Shown piece by piece: positions 1-8,488 of a stretch of DNA of 64,000 nt. A model generated the notes under the pieces. That model saw only the letters and a list, made by a program, of their open reading frames with translations, was not told where the DNA came from and ran no database searches. Source of the DNA: Collinsella aerofaciens (GTDB taxonomy: Bacteria; Actinomycetota; Coriobacteriia; Coriobacteriales; Coriobacteriaceae); assembly GCF_015548375.1 (NCBI RefSeq), contig NZ_JADMWW010000001.1:159852-223851 (forward strand), given 5' to 3'. Numbering within the stretch: the first letter of the stretch is position 1; the number at the start of each line of letters is the position of its first letter. The translations under genes were made by a program, and so were the position numbers.

Positions 1-206
1 CGGAGGTCGGTGTCGGCCGTCACGCGACGTTTTCCCAAGACAATCTGCCCGATACGCTGAGCCGGAATCCCGGTCTCTTTCGCAAGGCGATATTGAGAAA
101 TGCCCATGGGAACAAGAAACTCCTCTTTGAGAAGCTCACCAGGAGTCACCGGCGACAACAAATCGGCCGAAGGCTCATCACTTGTGATAATCGACGATTT
201 CGACAT
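1..206 (-). CDS. higA: HigA-family antitoxin, C-terminus cut by window edge
   Basis: Read on the minus strand from an ATG at 206, this frame begins MSKSSIITSDEPSADLL and continues with LLKEEFLVPMGISQYRLAKE and IPAQRIGQIVLGKRRVTADT, a helix-turn-helix region typical of HigA/VapI-type antitoxins. The gene runs off the left edge, so only about 68 residues are present. The start overlaps the end of the toxin gene by 29 bases, implying translational coupling. HigA proteins neutralise HigB and repress their own promoter. Family assignment is from motif recognition. Confidence 0.8.
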   Translation of the reverse strand, partial: MSKSSIITSDEPSADLLSPVTPGELLKEEFLVPMGISQYRLAKETGIPAQRIGQIVLGKRRVTADTDL

Positions 207-459
207 TCCAAGCCATCTCCTGTCTCCACTCAAAGCAGACCCGATAGCGCTCGTTAACACGGATGCTATATTGACCGGCACGATCGCCCTTCAAAGCTTC
301 CAGGCGGTTGCCCGGTGGAACGCGAAGATCATCAAGCGAAGCACAAACCTGCAGTTGGCGAATCTTCCTCAACGCAACACGCTCAAAGGGCACGAACCTC
401 CTGACCCGCATACCCATGGCAAAGCGTTCGGTATCCTCATCTTTATACGATGCAATCAT
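178..459 (-). CDS. higB: HigB/RelE-superfamily mRNA interferase toxin
   Basis: The 93-residue protein has the plan of HigB ('plasmid maintenance killer') toxins: an N-terminal MIASYKDEDTERF strand, the core RLEALKGDRAGQYSIRVNER, then YRVCFEW and a final VEIVDYHK strand. HigB cleaves mRNA at the ribosome. Toxin-first gene order followed by an overlapping antitoxin is the usual higBA arrangement. An AAGG box lies about 8 bases before the ATG at 459. The toxin is full length with no visible lesion. The natural substrate specificity cannot be read from sequence. Confidence 0.88.
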   Translation of the reverse strand: MIASYKDEDTERFAMGMRVRRFVPFERVALRKIRQLQVCASLDDLRVPPGNRLEALKGDRAGQYSIRVNERYRVCFEWRQEMAWNVEIVDYHK

Positions 460-470
460 AGTATCGCCTT

Positions 471-526
471 ACGTTAGTAACGTCAAACGTTTCTATAGAC
501 TTACATCTCTATTATATCGTACGTTT
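471..526 (-). promoter_or_regulatory. Promoter and palindromic operator of higBA
   Basis: On the minus strand a perfect -10 hexamer TATAAT lies at 526-521. Between it and the higB start is the perfect 13-bp palindrome ACGTTAGTAACGT (471-483). A palindrome at this position suits autoregulation by the HigA/HigB complex. The -35 is weak. The binding claim is inference from position and symmetry. Confidence 0.5.
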
Positions 527-561
527 GTTCGTGTTTTCTAGAACAAATACTCCTTCACGCC

Positions 562-1749
562 TTAGTCAAGCAAAAGCAATCGTTTGTAGACATCGAGGCC
601 TTTGAGTAGGATTTCCTCGTCGAAGAGCATGCTATCGGTATGCAGAGCGCTTGTGGCATAGGCTGGGCAGCCATCAGCGTCGATCGGGTTTTCTTGTCCC
701 TCTGGCACGCCCGTGCCCAGCAAGAAAAACACGCCCGGCAGATGGCGCTGATAGAACGCGAAATCCTCGGCGATTAGCAGCGGCTCGTCCACAAGTTGCA
801 GCTCGGACAAGGCAGGCGCAATGTGGGCGAACAGCTCGGGGTCGTTATCGACTGGCGGATAGCCCTCGGCAAAGTCGAGATCATACGTGCAGCCCGTTGC
901 GGCACAGGCATCGTCCAGCACGCGGCGCACTCCTTCGCGCGCCCGGTCGAACATGTCGTCCGTAAACACACGTAGGCTGCCGGCAACATGGGCCTCCCCC
1001 GCCACCGCATTGCAGACGGTGCCGGCCTGCAGCAGGCCGAACTTACCAATGCAGGGCTCGTCGACACCCAACTCGTCCATGAGCTCGCGCTCGGAAACCA
1101 AGAACTTGGCAGCCGCCAGCGCCGCATCGTGCGACTCCTCGACCGGAACGCCATAGGTCTTGGCGATATGGATGCTCGTCCCGTGAATATGAATGTGTGT
1201 CTCACTCGAACGCGCCAGCAACGGACCGGAGCAGCTCGCCAACGTGCCGGCGGGCAAATCGGGCCATACATGGAAGCCAAAGATGCGATCTGCCCCATAG
1301 CGCTCGAATACGCCGCTCTCGCACACTGTCTTGGCGCCACCGGTCGTTTCCTCGGCCGGCTGAAACACAAAGAGCACGTTGCGCTTAATGGCGCCCGGCC
1401 GCTCACGGATCGTACGGTCGACAAAGGTTGCCGCCGCAAGCGCCATGGCCATGTGTCCATCGTGTCCGCAAGCATGCATCTTGCCGGGATGCGTCGAGGC
1501 AAAGGCCGCGCCCGTTGCCTCGGCAATGGGCAGCGCATCCATATCGGCGCGAATCGCCGTGGCATGCACGGCACCAACACCAGCGTCGAAGAAAGCGCAG
1601 ACGCAGCTGGGACACGGATGGGTCACCTCGCAGGCGAGCGGAGCGAGCACGCCCTCGATATAGGCGATGGTTTGCGGAAGATCGAAGTCGAGCTCCGGAA
1701 TGCGGTGCAAGTCGCGACGATAACGACGGAGTTCTTGGAGCTCGGTCAT
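562..1749 (-). CDS. M20-family amidohydrolase, probable N-acetyl-diaminopimelate deacetylase
   Basis: The 395-residue metallopeptidase/amidohydrolase has RRDLHRIPEL near residue 11, the metal ligands of ADMDALPI (about 69) and HACGHDGHM (about 92), QPAEETTGG near 135 and a late ALHTDSM metal-ligand segment. This is the plan of Bacillus YkuR-type deacetylases and of amino-acid amidohydrolases. I favour N-acetyl-LL-diaminopimelate deacetylation because the gene lies head-to-head with a lysine-riboswitch operon that contains dapH, the acetylase-branch transferase. The ATG at 1749 is preceded by AAAGGAA. An alternative is a hippurate- or IAA-type amidohydrolase of unrelated substrate. Confidence 0.75.
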   Translation of the reverse strand: MTELQELRRYRRDLHRIPELDFDLPQTIAYIEGVLAPLACEVTHPCPSCVCAFFDAGVGAVHATAIRADMDALPIAEATGAAFASTHPGKMHACGHDGHMAMALAAATFVDRTIRERPGAIKRNVLFVFQPAEETTGGAKTVCESGVFERYGADRIFGFHVWPDLPAGTLASCSGPLLARSSETHIHIHGTSIHIAKTYGVPVEESHDAALAAAKFLVSERELMDELGVDEPCIGKFGLLQAGTVCNAVAGEAHVAGSLRVFTDDMFDRAREGVRRVLDDACAATGCTYDLDFAEGYPPVDNDPELFAHIAPALSELQLVDEPLLIAEDFAFYQRHLPGVFFLLGTGVPEGQENPIDADGCPAYATSALHTDSMLFDEEILLKGLDVYKRLLLLD

Positions 1750-1859
1750 AGGGATTCCTTTCATGAGACGACTCGATTGACACCTATTGTGACGCAGGAT
1801 TGTGGCACCCTTGTTTCTAGCATGATGCTGCATTTTTTAAACGTTATATACGAATACTC

Positions 1860-1888
1860 TTGTTTGGTAAAGTGCAACGTGGTAGGGT
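1860..1888 (+). promoter_or_regulatory. Probable promoter of the lysine riboswitch/dap operon
   Basis: TTGTTT (1860-1865) and TAGGGT (1883-1888) are separated by 17 bases, placing a transcription start near 1895, just before the riboswitch aptamer. Both hexamers are imperfect, so the assignment is moderate. Confidence 0.4.
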
Positions 1889-1899
1889 CTTTACCACTT

Positions 1900-2056
1900 G
1901 ATAGAGGCGCGGGCACGAAGAGCCGCGGGCGAGTCGGCAGACTTTGACCCTGCGGGGAGGCGAAACCCGCCGAACTGGGCATTTCGGGCACGAACAGCCT
2001 GGTGGGCCTGCGGGAAACACCCGCAGGACTGTCTGCAGCAATGCGGGAGCGCTATC
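1900..2056 (+). ncRNA. Lysine riboswitch (L box)
   Basis: The leader carries the conserved blocks of the L-box aptamer in order: GATAGAGGCGC (1900-1910) for the 5' side of P1, GGGGAGGCG followed by CGCCGAA in the middle, CTGGTGGGCCTGC, GGACTGTC and the closing GGGAGCGCTATC that pairs back to GATAG. These match the Bacillus lysC leader blocks as I recall them. It precedes lysA-dapA, dapB and dapH, all lysine pathway genes. No run of T follows the aptamer, so control of translation initiation is more likely than termination (inference). Confidence 0.9.
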
Positions 2057-2127
2057 CGGACATTGGGTCCACGTTATGCGGATTCGATGCGCAGATGGCG
2101 CCGTCTGGATAGCGAGGTTTACGGGAC

Positions 2128-4437
2128 ATGGCATTGACCCCCAACGAGGCATATGCGGCCAAGCAGCCGTTTGTGGACAAGGAGACGCTCGAGCATATCG
2201 TCGAGCAGTTCCCCACGCCGTTTCATCTATACGACGAGGCGGGCATCCGCCGCAACATGCAAGAAGTGCGCGACGCCTTTGCATGGAACCCGGGCTTTAA
2301 GGAATACTTTGCCGTCAAGGCCAATCCCAACCCGGCGCTCATCTCCATTCTCAACGAATACGGCTGCGGCTGCGATTGCTCGAGCTATACCGAGCTCATG
2401 ATCGCCCGCTCGCTGGGCATTACGGGACATGACATCATGTTCTCGTCCAACGACACGCCGGCGGCGGACTTTGAGCTCGCCGACAAGCTGGGAGCCATCG
2501 TCAACTTTGATGACATCAGCCACATTGAGTTCTTTGAGCGCGTTGCGGGGCCCATTCCCAAGACGGTCAGCTGCCGCTTTAATCCGGGTGGCCTGTTCCA
2601 GCTCTCCAATGGCATCATGGATAACCCCGGCGACTCCAAATACGGCATGACCACCGAGCAACTCTTCGAGGCCTTCCGCATGCTAAAGGTCAAGGGTGCC
2701 GAGGACTTTGGTATCCACGCATTCCTTGCCAGCAACACCGTCACCAACGACTACTACCCCAAGCTTGCGCGCATCCTCTTTGAGCTTGCCGTGCGCCTGG
2801 AGCGCAAGACCGGCGCACACGTCGCCTTCATCAATCTGTCCGGCGGCGTCGGCATCCCCTATCTGCCCGAACAGCAGGCCAACGACATTCACGCCATCGG
2901 CGAGGGGGTACACACGGCATACGACGAGATCCTGGTTCCTGCCGGCATGGGCGATGTGGCCATCTGCACCGAGATGGGCCGCTTTATGATGGGCCCCTAC
3001 GGCTGCCTGGTCACCAAGGCCATCCACGAGAAGCAGATCTACAAGAACTATATCGGTGTCGACGCAAGCGCCGTCGATCTGATTCGCCCTGCCATGTATG
3101 GCGCCTACCACCACATTACGGTGATGGGCCAGCCGGGTGGCGCCGACAAGACCGTAGCACCGGTCACAAACACGTACGACATTACGGGCAATCTGTGCGA
3201 GAACAACGACAAGTTCGCTATCGATCGCAAGCTACCGCATATCGACATGGGTGACCTGCTTGTAATCCACGATACCGGTGCGCATGGCTACTCCATGGGC
3301 TACAACTACAACGGACGGCTGCGCTCGGCCGAGGTCCTGCTGCGCCCCGATGGCGCGGCCGACCTCATCCGCCGCGCCGAGCGCCCGGGCGATTACTTTG
3401 CCACGCTCGACGTGCTGCCGTGCGGCCGAGAGCTGCTGGCCAAGTCGCGCGCCGAAAGTGCCCGCCGTCGCGCCGAAGACGAGCGCCTGGCAGTCGCAGC
3501 TCAATGGAACAAACGCATCCAGATCGCGGAGGCGAAGGAGAAGAACATGGACATCCGCAATCTCGAGGGCTCAATCGTCGCCCTGGTTACGCCGTTTAAA
3601 AAGGACAGCAGTGTCGACTTTGACGCGCTCGAGCGCCTTATCGATTTCCACTTGCAAAATGGCACCGACGCCATTCTCACCCTGGGCACCACCGGTGAGA
3701 GCGCCACGATGACCGATGACGAGGACAACTCCGTCGTCGCCGCCGTGGTCAAGCATGTTGCAGGACGCGTCCCCGTCATCGCCGGCTCGGGCTCCAACTC
3801 CACGCAGACCATGCTCACCAAGTCGCTTACTTACCAGGGCTTGGGAGCCGACGGCCTGCTGCTCATTACCCCCTACTACAACAAGTCCAACGAAGAGGGT
3901 ATCTATCAGCACTTTAAGGCCGTCGCCGATGCCGTTGACATCCCCTGCATCCTGTACAACATCCCCGGCCGCTGCGGCTGCGGTATCAGCGAGCGCAACG
4001 TAGAGCGCTTGGCCGCGCACCCCAACATCATGGGCATCAAGGAGGCCTCGGGCAACGTCGCCTACGCGGCCAAGATCGCCCACCTGCTGTCAGACGACTT
4101 CCGCATGTACTCGGGCGAGGACGCGCTTACCGTGCCGCTCATGAGCCTGGGCGCCTCGGGCACCATCAGCGTGTGGGCAGACGTTCAGCCGCAGCTCGTG
4201 CATGACATGTGCCGCGCCTATTTGGACGGTGACGTGGCACGTGCCCGCGATATCCAAATTGCCGGCCAGCCGCTCATCAATGCCCTCTTTAGTGAGGTCA
4301 ACCCCATCCCCGTCAAAGAGGCGCTCGCTCAGATGGATATGATCGAGGCAAACTACCGCATGCCGCTGTGCCCCATGGCAGACGACACGCGCTCTGCACT
4401 TACCGATGCCCTGAAGGGAGCTGGTCTGCTTGATTAA
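2128..4437 (+). CDS. LysA-DapA in one frame: diaminopimelate decarboxylase joined to dihydrodipicolinate synthase
   Basis: One uninterrupted 769-codon frame contains two enzymes. Residues 1 to about 430 are a fold-III PLP decarboxylase of the LysA class: FAVKANPNP with the PLP lysine at K64, LSGGVGIPY near 230, CTEMGR in place of the common EPGR, and CENNDKFA. After a charged, probably helical linker (about 430-473) comes a complete 296-residue DapA from the ATG at 3547: VALVTPF, LGTTGESAT, LYNIPGR and GIKEASGN with the Schiff-base lysine. An AAGGAG box sits 6 bases before the internal ATG, so free DapA could also be made. LysA and DapA catalyse the last and first committed steps of lysine synthesis. 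The frame is open across the junction, but whether one or two polypeptides exist cannot be decided here. Confidence 0.88.
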   Translation: MALTPNEAYAAKQPFVDKETLEHIVEQFPTPFHLYDEAGIRRNMQEVRDAFAWNPGFKEYFAVKANPNPALISILNEYGCGCDCSSYTELMIARSLGITGHDIMFSSNDTPAADFELADKLGAIVNFDDISHIEFFERVAGPIPKTVSCRFNPGGLFQLSNGIMDNPGDSKYGMTTEQLFEAFRMLKVKGAEDFGIHAFLASNTVTNDYYPKLARILFELAVRLERKTGAHVAFINLSGGVGIPYLPEQQANDIHAIGEGVHTAYDEILVPAGMGDVAICTEMGRFMMGPYGCLVTKAIHEKQIYKNYIGVDASAVDLIRPAMYGAYHHITVMGQPGGADKTVAPVTNTYDITGNLCENNDKFAIDRKLPHIDMGDLLVIHDTGAHGYSMGYNYNGRLRSAEVLLRPDGAADLIRRAERPGDYFATLDVLPCGRELLAKSRAESARRRAEDERLAVAAQWNKRIQIAEAKEKNMDIRNLEGSIVALVTPFKKDSSVDFDALERLIDFHLQNGTDAILTLGTTGESATMTDDEDNSVVAAVVKHVAGRVPVIAGSGSNSTQTMLTKSLTYQGLGADGLLLITPYYNKSNEEGIYQHFKAVADAVDIPCILYNIPGRCGCGISERNVERLAAHPNIMGIKEASGNVAYAAKIAHLLSDDFRMYSGEDALTVPLMSLGASGTISVWADVQPQLVHDMCRAYLDGDVARARDIQIAGQPLINALFSEVNPIPVKEALAQMDMIEANYRMPLCPMADDTRSALTDALKGAGLLD

Positions 4438-5170
4438 GACTGTCATTATGGGAACGGGCCGCATGGGCTCGCTCATCCGCACCACCGCCGAGGGCGTTGT
4501 CGACGCCGCCGGTCAACCCGTTTTTGATATCGTGGCCCAGATTGGCTTCGATTTGAGCGAACTCGAGAACGCACCGGCTGCCGATGTGATTATCGACTTC
4601 TCGAACGTCGTGACCTTCGATGCCGTCGTCGCCTATGTCGAGCGCACGGGCGCGGCGCTGGTCTCGGGCACCACAGGCTACACCCCCGAGCAGATGGATC
4701 GTCTGCGCGAGCTGGGCCAGAACACCCGCGTTATGCACGCGGGCAATTATTCCATCGGCATCGCAGCCCTGCGTCATCTAGTGGCCCAGGCCACGCGTGA
4801 GCTGCCCGGCTTTGACTGCGAAATTGTCGAGGCTCACCACAACCAAAAGGTCGACGCCCCCAGTGGCACCGCCAAGCTGCTGCTCGACGCCGTCGTCGAA
4901 GCTGAACCCGAGGCAGGCTACCACCCCGTCTATGGCCGCGAGGGCATGTGCGGAGCGCGCGACCCCAAGGAGATCGGCATGCACTCGATGCGCGGCGGCA
5001 CCGTAGCTGGCGTACACGAGGTGGGTTTCTTTGGCCAGGACGAGGAAGTCACGCTCACCCACCGCGCCACGAGCCGTCAGATCTTTGTCAACGGCGCCCT
5101 GGCAGCCGCGCAGAAGCTCGTCGTCCGCGAACCCGGCTTCTATACGTTCGACCAGGTCATGTTTGCCTAA
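4430..5170 (+). CDS. dapB: 4-hydroxy-tetrahydrodipicolinate reductase
   Basis: The 246-residue protein has the N-terminal nucleotide-binding segment MGTGRMGSL, SGTTGYT, GNYSIGI, the catalytic and substrate-binding segment EAHHNQKVDAPSGTA, and the C-terminal HRATSRQIFVNGAL. It reduces hydroxy-tetrahydrodipicolinate made by DapA. The start is a TTG at 4430 that overlaps the dapA stop by 8 bases, with AAGGGAG upstream, so it is translationally coupled to the gene before. The length is normal for the family. It is the third activity of the riboswitch-led operon. Confidence 0.93.
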   Translation: MIKTVIMGTGRMGSLIRTTAEGVVDAAGQPVFDIVAQIGFDLSELENAPAADVIIDFSNVVTFDAVVAYVERTGAALVSGTTGYTPEQMDRLRELGQNTRVMHAGNYSIGIAALRHLVAQATRELPGFDCEIVEAHHNQKVDAPSGTAKLLLDAVVEAEPEAGYHPVYGREGMCGARDPKEIGMHSMRGGTVAGVHEVGFFGQDEEVTLTHRATSRQIFVNGALAAAQKLVVREPGFYTFDQVMFA

Positions 5171-5209
5171 CCAGGTATCAACCGAATCCACCCAAAGGAG
5201 AGATAGCAA

Positions 5210-5929
5210 ATGAGCAACGCAGCCGAGATGGATGCACAGGAGATTATCAACTACATCGCCACCGCGCCCAAAAAGACGCCCGTCAAGCTGTACGTGCGCG
5301 AGAAGCCGGGCATGAAGGTTGCCTGGGGCGACGCACATGTCTACGGCGGTCGTCGTGGCAAGACCGTCTTTGGTGACTGGGATGAGCTTAAGGCCATCCT
5401 GGACGCCAACGCCGATTCTATCGATTACTACGACGTTGAAAACGATTGCCGCAACTCCGCCGTGCCCATGCTCGACCTTAAGGGCATCAACGCCCGCATC
5501 GAGCCGGGCGCGATCATCCGCGACCGCGTCGAGATTGGCGACCGTGCCGTCATCATGATGGGCGCCATCATCAACATCGGCTCCGTCATTGGCGAAGGCT
5601 CCATGATCGATATGGGCGCCGTGCTGGGTGGCCGCGCCACCGTGGGTAAGAACTGCCACATCGGCGCCGGCACCGTATTGGCGGGCGTCGTGGAGCCCGC
5701 AAGCGCCACGCCCGTCATCATCGAGGACGATGTCATGATCGGCGCCAACGCCGTGGTCTTGGAGGGCGTGCGCGTGGGCAAGGGCGCCGTCGTGGCTGCC
5801 GGTGCCGTGTGCGTCGAGGACGTCCCCGCCGGCGCCGTCGTGGCCGGCGTTCCCGCCCGCGTCATCAAGATGCGCGACGAGAAGACCGACAGCAAGACCG
5901 GCCTGGAAGAGGGCCTGCGCCAGCTGTAG
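5210..5929 (+). CDS. dapH: Tetrahydrodipicolinate N-acetyltransferase
   Basis: The 239-residue protein matches Bacillus DapH block for block: [43 protein letters not shown], then a left-handed beta-helix of hexapeptide repeats ([32 protein letters not shown]) and an EELRQL-like end. It acetylates tetrahydrodipicolinate, committing the cell to the acetylase branch rather than the succinylase or dehydrogenase branch. The AAAGGAGAG box is strong. The branch needs an aminotransferase and a deacetylase. Candidates lie at 9744-10907 and 562-1749. Confidence 0.95.
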   Translation: MSNAAEMDAQEIINYIATAPKKTPVKLYVREKPGMKVAWGDAHVYGGRRGKTVFGDWDELKAILDANADSIDYYDVENDCRNSAVPMLDLKGINARIEPGAIIRDRVEIGDRAVIMMGAIINIGSVIGEGSMIDMGAVLGGRATVGKNCHIGAGTVLAGVVEPASATPVIIEDDVMIGANAVVLEGVRVGKGAVVAAGAVCVEDVPAGAVVAGVPARVIKMRDEKTDSKTGLEEGLRQL

Positions 5930-5930
5930 A

Positions 5931-5961
5931 AGTTACGCGGTTTTCACCAAACCGCGTAACT
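5931..5961. repeat. GTTACGCGG palindrome, copy a
   Basis: AGTTACGCGGTTT pairs with AAACCGCGTAACT across a 5-base loop directly after the dapH stop. Near-identical palindromes occur at 15793-15821 and 63666-63687, each on the same side of the same structured repeat. No T-run follows, so termination is possible but not typical. Confidence 0.8.
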
Positions 5962-5964
5962 AGT

Positions 5965-6080
5965 CGACGCTGCAAACGCCCCAGAGCGGCAATCTGGCGT
6001 TCAATCGTCGGGCATGACCAAAAGGTCAATGCCCTCCTCTTTCACGTCACCTTGCTCGCTCTGGGGCGTTTTCGCTGACG
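5965..6080 (-). ncRNA. Structured repeat unit, copy a (candidate RNA)
   Basis: Read on the minus strand, this stretch has the same plan as the copies at 15674-15788 and 63541-63657: an outer stem (ACGCCCCAGAGC with GCTCTGGGGCGT), the conserved internal sequence GTGAAAGAGGAG, a variable perfect hairpin (GGGCATTGACC with GGTCATGCCC), the conserved GACGATTGAACG, and an end GCAGCGTC. Stem sequences differ between copies but stay paired, while the single-stranded blocks are kept. It lies between convergent dapH and the ndpA-like gene. Function unknown; see findings. Confidence 0.7.
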
Positions 6081-6125
6081 CATGCCCAACCTGCGGCGCA
6101 ATGTCAGCAACCAAGCCGAAAACAT

Positions 6126-6158
6126 AAAAGGCCGAAGTCCCGAAGGGCTTCGGCCTTT
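6126..6158. terminator. Bidirectional terminator between dapH and the NdpA-like gene
   Basis: AAAGGCCGAAG and CTTCGGCCTTT form a perfect 11-bp stem between two converging genes, with A-rich and T-rich flanks on the two sides. Confidence 0.8.
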
Positions 6159-6185
6159 GCTTTCTCGCTGTAGGCGCAACGCAAC

Positions 6186-7190
6186 TTATCGATTCTCGAT
6201 GCTACCGATATTTTTGAGCTCGATGGAAATGAGGCCGTTGGGCTCGTTGACGAACTCAATGTACTCGGAGTTCGAACCCATCTCGGCCGGGAAGCTGATC
6301 TCGATGCCCGTGTCGGTACGGATCTTGTGGTTGCGCACGGCCGCGCGTTCGACCTGCTTGCGCTCCACGGGCACACGCTCAGGCACCTTCTCCTCAGTCA
6401 GTGCCGCGCGCACGCTCTCCTTGATAACCGGCTCGTCCTCAAAGACCTCATCGACGATATCCCAAGGCGGCAGTTCCTCGTCATCCTCAACTTTCTCGGC
6501 AACAGCAGCCTTAACCTTGGCGAGTGCTACAGCCGTGTTGGCACCGTGCTCCTCGGCGACTTCCTCGACCACACGCGTCACGGTGTCGATGACCTCCTTG
6601 CCCGATACCCCCGTGTCGCACTGCAGCAGGCCATCGGGAATGAGCATGCGATCCTCGCCGGCAATCTTGCGCTTCTTATCCACATAGCCGATCTCCATGG
6701 TGCTTGCACGCACGATTGCATAGCTCGGCACCTTTTGCGAGGGATTCGGCAGAATGGCGTAGTGGCGCGCAATGTCGTTGCGCACCTCGCCCTCTTCGCG
6801 ACCCACCTCGTGCATAAAAGCCTGCTTGGAGCCCAGCAGCATCACGGCAAACCAGCGGGCATCCTCATCGTCATCAAAGTCCGCCACAAGCACGTCAGTG
6901 GACTCGGCTTTCTCGGCCTTGGTAAGTTCGGAAGAGATGAACTCCGCAATCTGCTGAGACAGATCCACGAACTCACGCTCACCAAAGAAATAGCCCTTGA
7001 GCTCGCCGCCGAATGCGGAGTTCTCGGCAAACGTGGCACGCTTGTTATCAGCCGAGGTACGAGCGCGCCGCAGGTGCGTGGTTACGAAATTACGCACGGT
7101 GCGGCTCTCGATATCGAGCTCGCGCTGGCTCATAACGTTGACGGCAGAGTCAAAGTCCAGGATATGCAGAATCGCGTGATTGATTTTCAT
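6186..7190 (-). CDS. NdpA/YejK-family nucleoid-associated protein
   Basis: The 334-residue protein starts MKINHAILHILDFDSAVNV and has VNVMSQRELDI, a central FADF-like stretch (DVLVADFDDDEDARWFAVMLL) and the C-terminal NHKIRTDTGIEISFPAEM region typical of the 37-kDa NdpA family. These proteins associate with the nucleoid, but their exact role is poorly known. I chose the ATG at 7190 because a GGA box lies 8 bases before it. The ATG at 7199 has no room for one. It is acidic in its middle third. The gene ends against the bidirectional terminator at 6126-6158. Confidence 0.82.
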   Translation of the reverse strand: MKINHAILHILDFDSAVNVMSQRELDIESRTVRNFVTTHLRRARTSADNKRATFAENSAFGGELKGYFFGEREFVDLSQQIAEFISSELTKAEKAESTDVLVADFDDDEDARWFAVMLLGSKQAFMHEVGREEGEVRNDIARHYAILPNPSQKVPSYAIVRASTMEIGYVDKKRKIAGEDRMLIPDGLLQCDTGVSGKEVIDTVTRVVEEVAEEHGANTAVALAKVKAAVAEKVEDDEELPPWDIVDEVFEDEPVIKESVRAALTEEKVPERVPVERKQVERAAVRNHKIRTDTGIEISFPAEMGSNSEYIEFVNEPNGLISIELKNIGSIENR

Positions 7191-7264
7191 ATACGGCATT
7201 CCGTTCTAGATCGATTTCGGCACGAACCAGTATAGCGGTCGATCCCGCCCCAGGCGCATCGAAG

Positions 7265-7299
7265 ATTGGTGCATCGGGGACAGGTTGCTTTGCACCAAT
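7265..7299. repeat. REP-like palindrome, left copy
   Basis: ATTGGTGCA and TGCACCAAT form 9-bp arms. The minus strand reads TGGTGCAAAGCAACCTGTCC, which reappears in the opposite orientation at about 8489-8512 on the other side of the hydrolase gene (TGGTGCAAAGTAACCTGACC). The two differ at two positions. Confidence 0.6.
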
Positions 7300-7301
7300 G
7301 G

Positions 7302-8462
7302 TTAGCGCAGGAGCTCGGACTGCCAAGCCTCGAGCTGTTCTGCCAAGCTCTTGCCGGCAGCGGGCATGTCGATCTGGGGACGTTTGGGCAGAAGCGCACA
7401 CTTAAGAATCGCAACGATAGTCTGCGAGACAAAGCGTCGCGTATCCTTGTCAAAGCCTTGCGCAGCCTGGAGCATCACGGGCAGGCTCTCGCGCAGATTC
7501 CCAGCGATATCCGCAAACCGCTCAGCACCCGTAGCCTCAAGCACGGAGAACAACGCATCTACAAAACGCTCGCGCTCGTTAGGCGACACTGCAAGCAGCA
7601 TCTCGCGAATGGAACCATCAACGTATCGAGCACCGGCGGACAGGCGCTCACAGTACACGAAGTCGCGACCATCAACCACCCAGCTAAAGGGATTGTGTTG
7701 CAGCAGGCTGAACTCGGTGCTCTCAACGATGGCATAGTCCTCCTGTGTCTCGAACATCATGCCAAAGATCGACGACCGAGGTAGCGTCTTGTCGATTCGA
7801 CCGGATAGGTCGGCGAAGGCGTTGCCGCTCAGAAACTCCTCGACGAAGCCCGGACCATCATGGGAATACGCCCGTTCGATTCGCTCACGGGCGACATCGG
7901 GGCACATCGCCGCACCGTACACCGCAAGGTTTCCACCCTTGGAATGACCTCCGCACAAAAGCGGCCCGTCAATCGCATCCGCCGCCTCGTCTACATAACG
8001 CGCCGCGGATTCCTGGGCCGGCACAGGACACCGGAACGCCATGTTAAAGTCCTCTTTCCAGCCCACAATCGTGCTGTCGGTCCCCCGGAAGGCAAGATAG
8101 CTAAACCCCGCCGGAAATCGGAACGTCATGGCCGCAAACTGCTCCGTTGTCTCGGCATCACTCACGCTACGATAGCCGCAAACACGAACGCCACGGTAGC
8201 GAGGGCTTGCTGCCACAGCCTCCAACAGGGCACGACTCCCCTCCGGATCCCACAGGTCGCCAATCATGTCTTGGTAGCACTCGGCGCGCAGCAGCTCGCG
8301 TACGTCTAGGCCCTGCCAGTTCGTCAGCTCCGCCATATCACCCGGCAAACGCAAATAGGACAACCACGCAAAGACCAGGCTATCCACCGCGCAGAACGGC
8401 CGTTCCTCAAACGGATCAAACGCCGTCTGGGCATAGGTCAAAAAATTAGGCGAATCCGACAT
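7302..8462 (-). CDS. DUF2974 (Mbeg1-like) alpha/beta hydrolase
   Basis: The 386-residue protein opens with NFLTYAQTAFDPFEERPFCAVDSLVFAWLSY in segments typical of DUF2974 proteins, followed by FSYLAFRGTDSTIVGWKEDF and the nucleophile elbow GGHSKGGNLAVYGA, in which the serine of GHSKG is the expected catalytic residue. A YSHDGPGF segment follows. The fold is that of lipase-like hydrolases. The substrate is unknown. There is no signal peptide, so it should be cytoplasmic. It is a single gene between ldh and ndpA, flanked by the inverted REP-like copies. Confidence 0.82.
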   Translation of the reverse strand: MSDSPNFLTYAQTAFDPFEERPFCAVDSLVFAWLSYLRLPGDMAELTNWQGLDVRELLRAECYQDMIGDLWDPEGSRALLEAVAASPRYRGVRVCGYRSVSDAETTEQFAAMTFRFPAGFSYLAFRGTDSTIVGWKEDFNMAFRCPVPAQESAARYVDEAADAIDGPLLCGGHSKGGNLAVYGAAMCPDVARERIERAYSHDGPGFVEEFLSGNAFADLSGRIDKTLPRSSIFGMMFETQEDYAIVESTEFSLLQHNPFSWVVDGRDFVYCERLSAGARYVDGSIREMLLAVSPNERERFVDALFSVLEATGAERFADIAGNLRESLPVMLQAAQGFDKDTRRFVSQTIVAILKCALLPKRPQIDMPAAGKSLAEQLEAWQSELLR

Positions 8463-8488
8463 GGCCCTCCCATCAACTATGGTGCATT

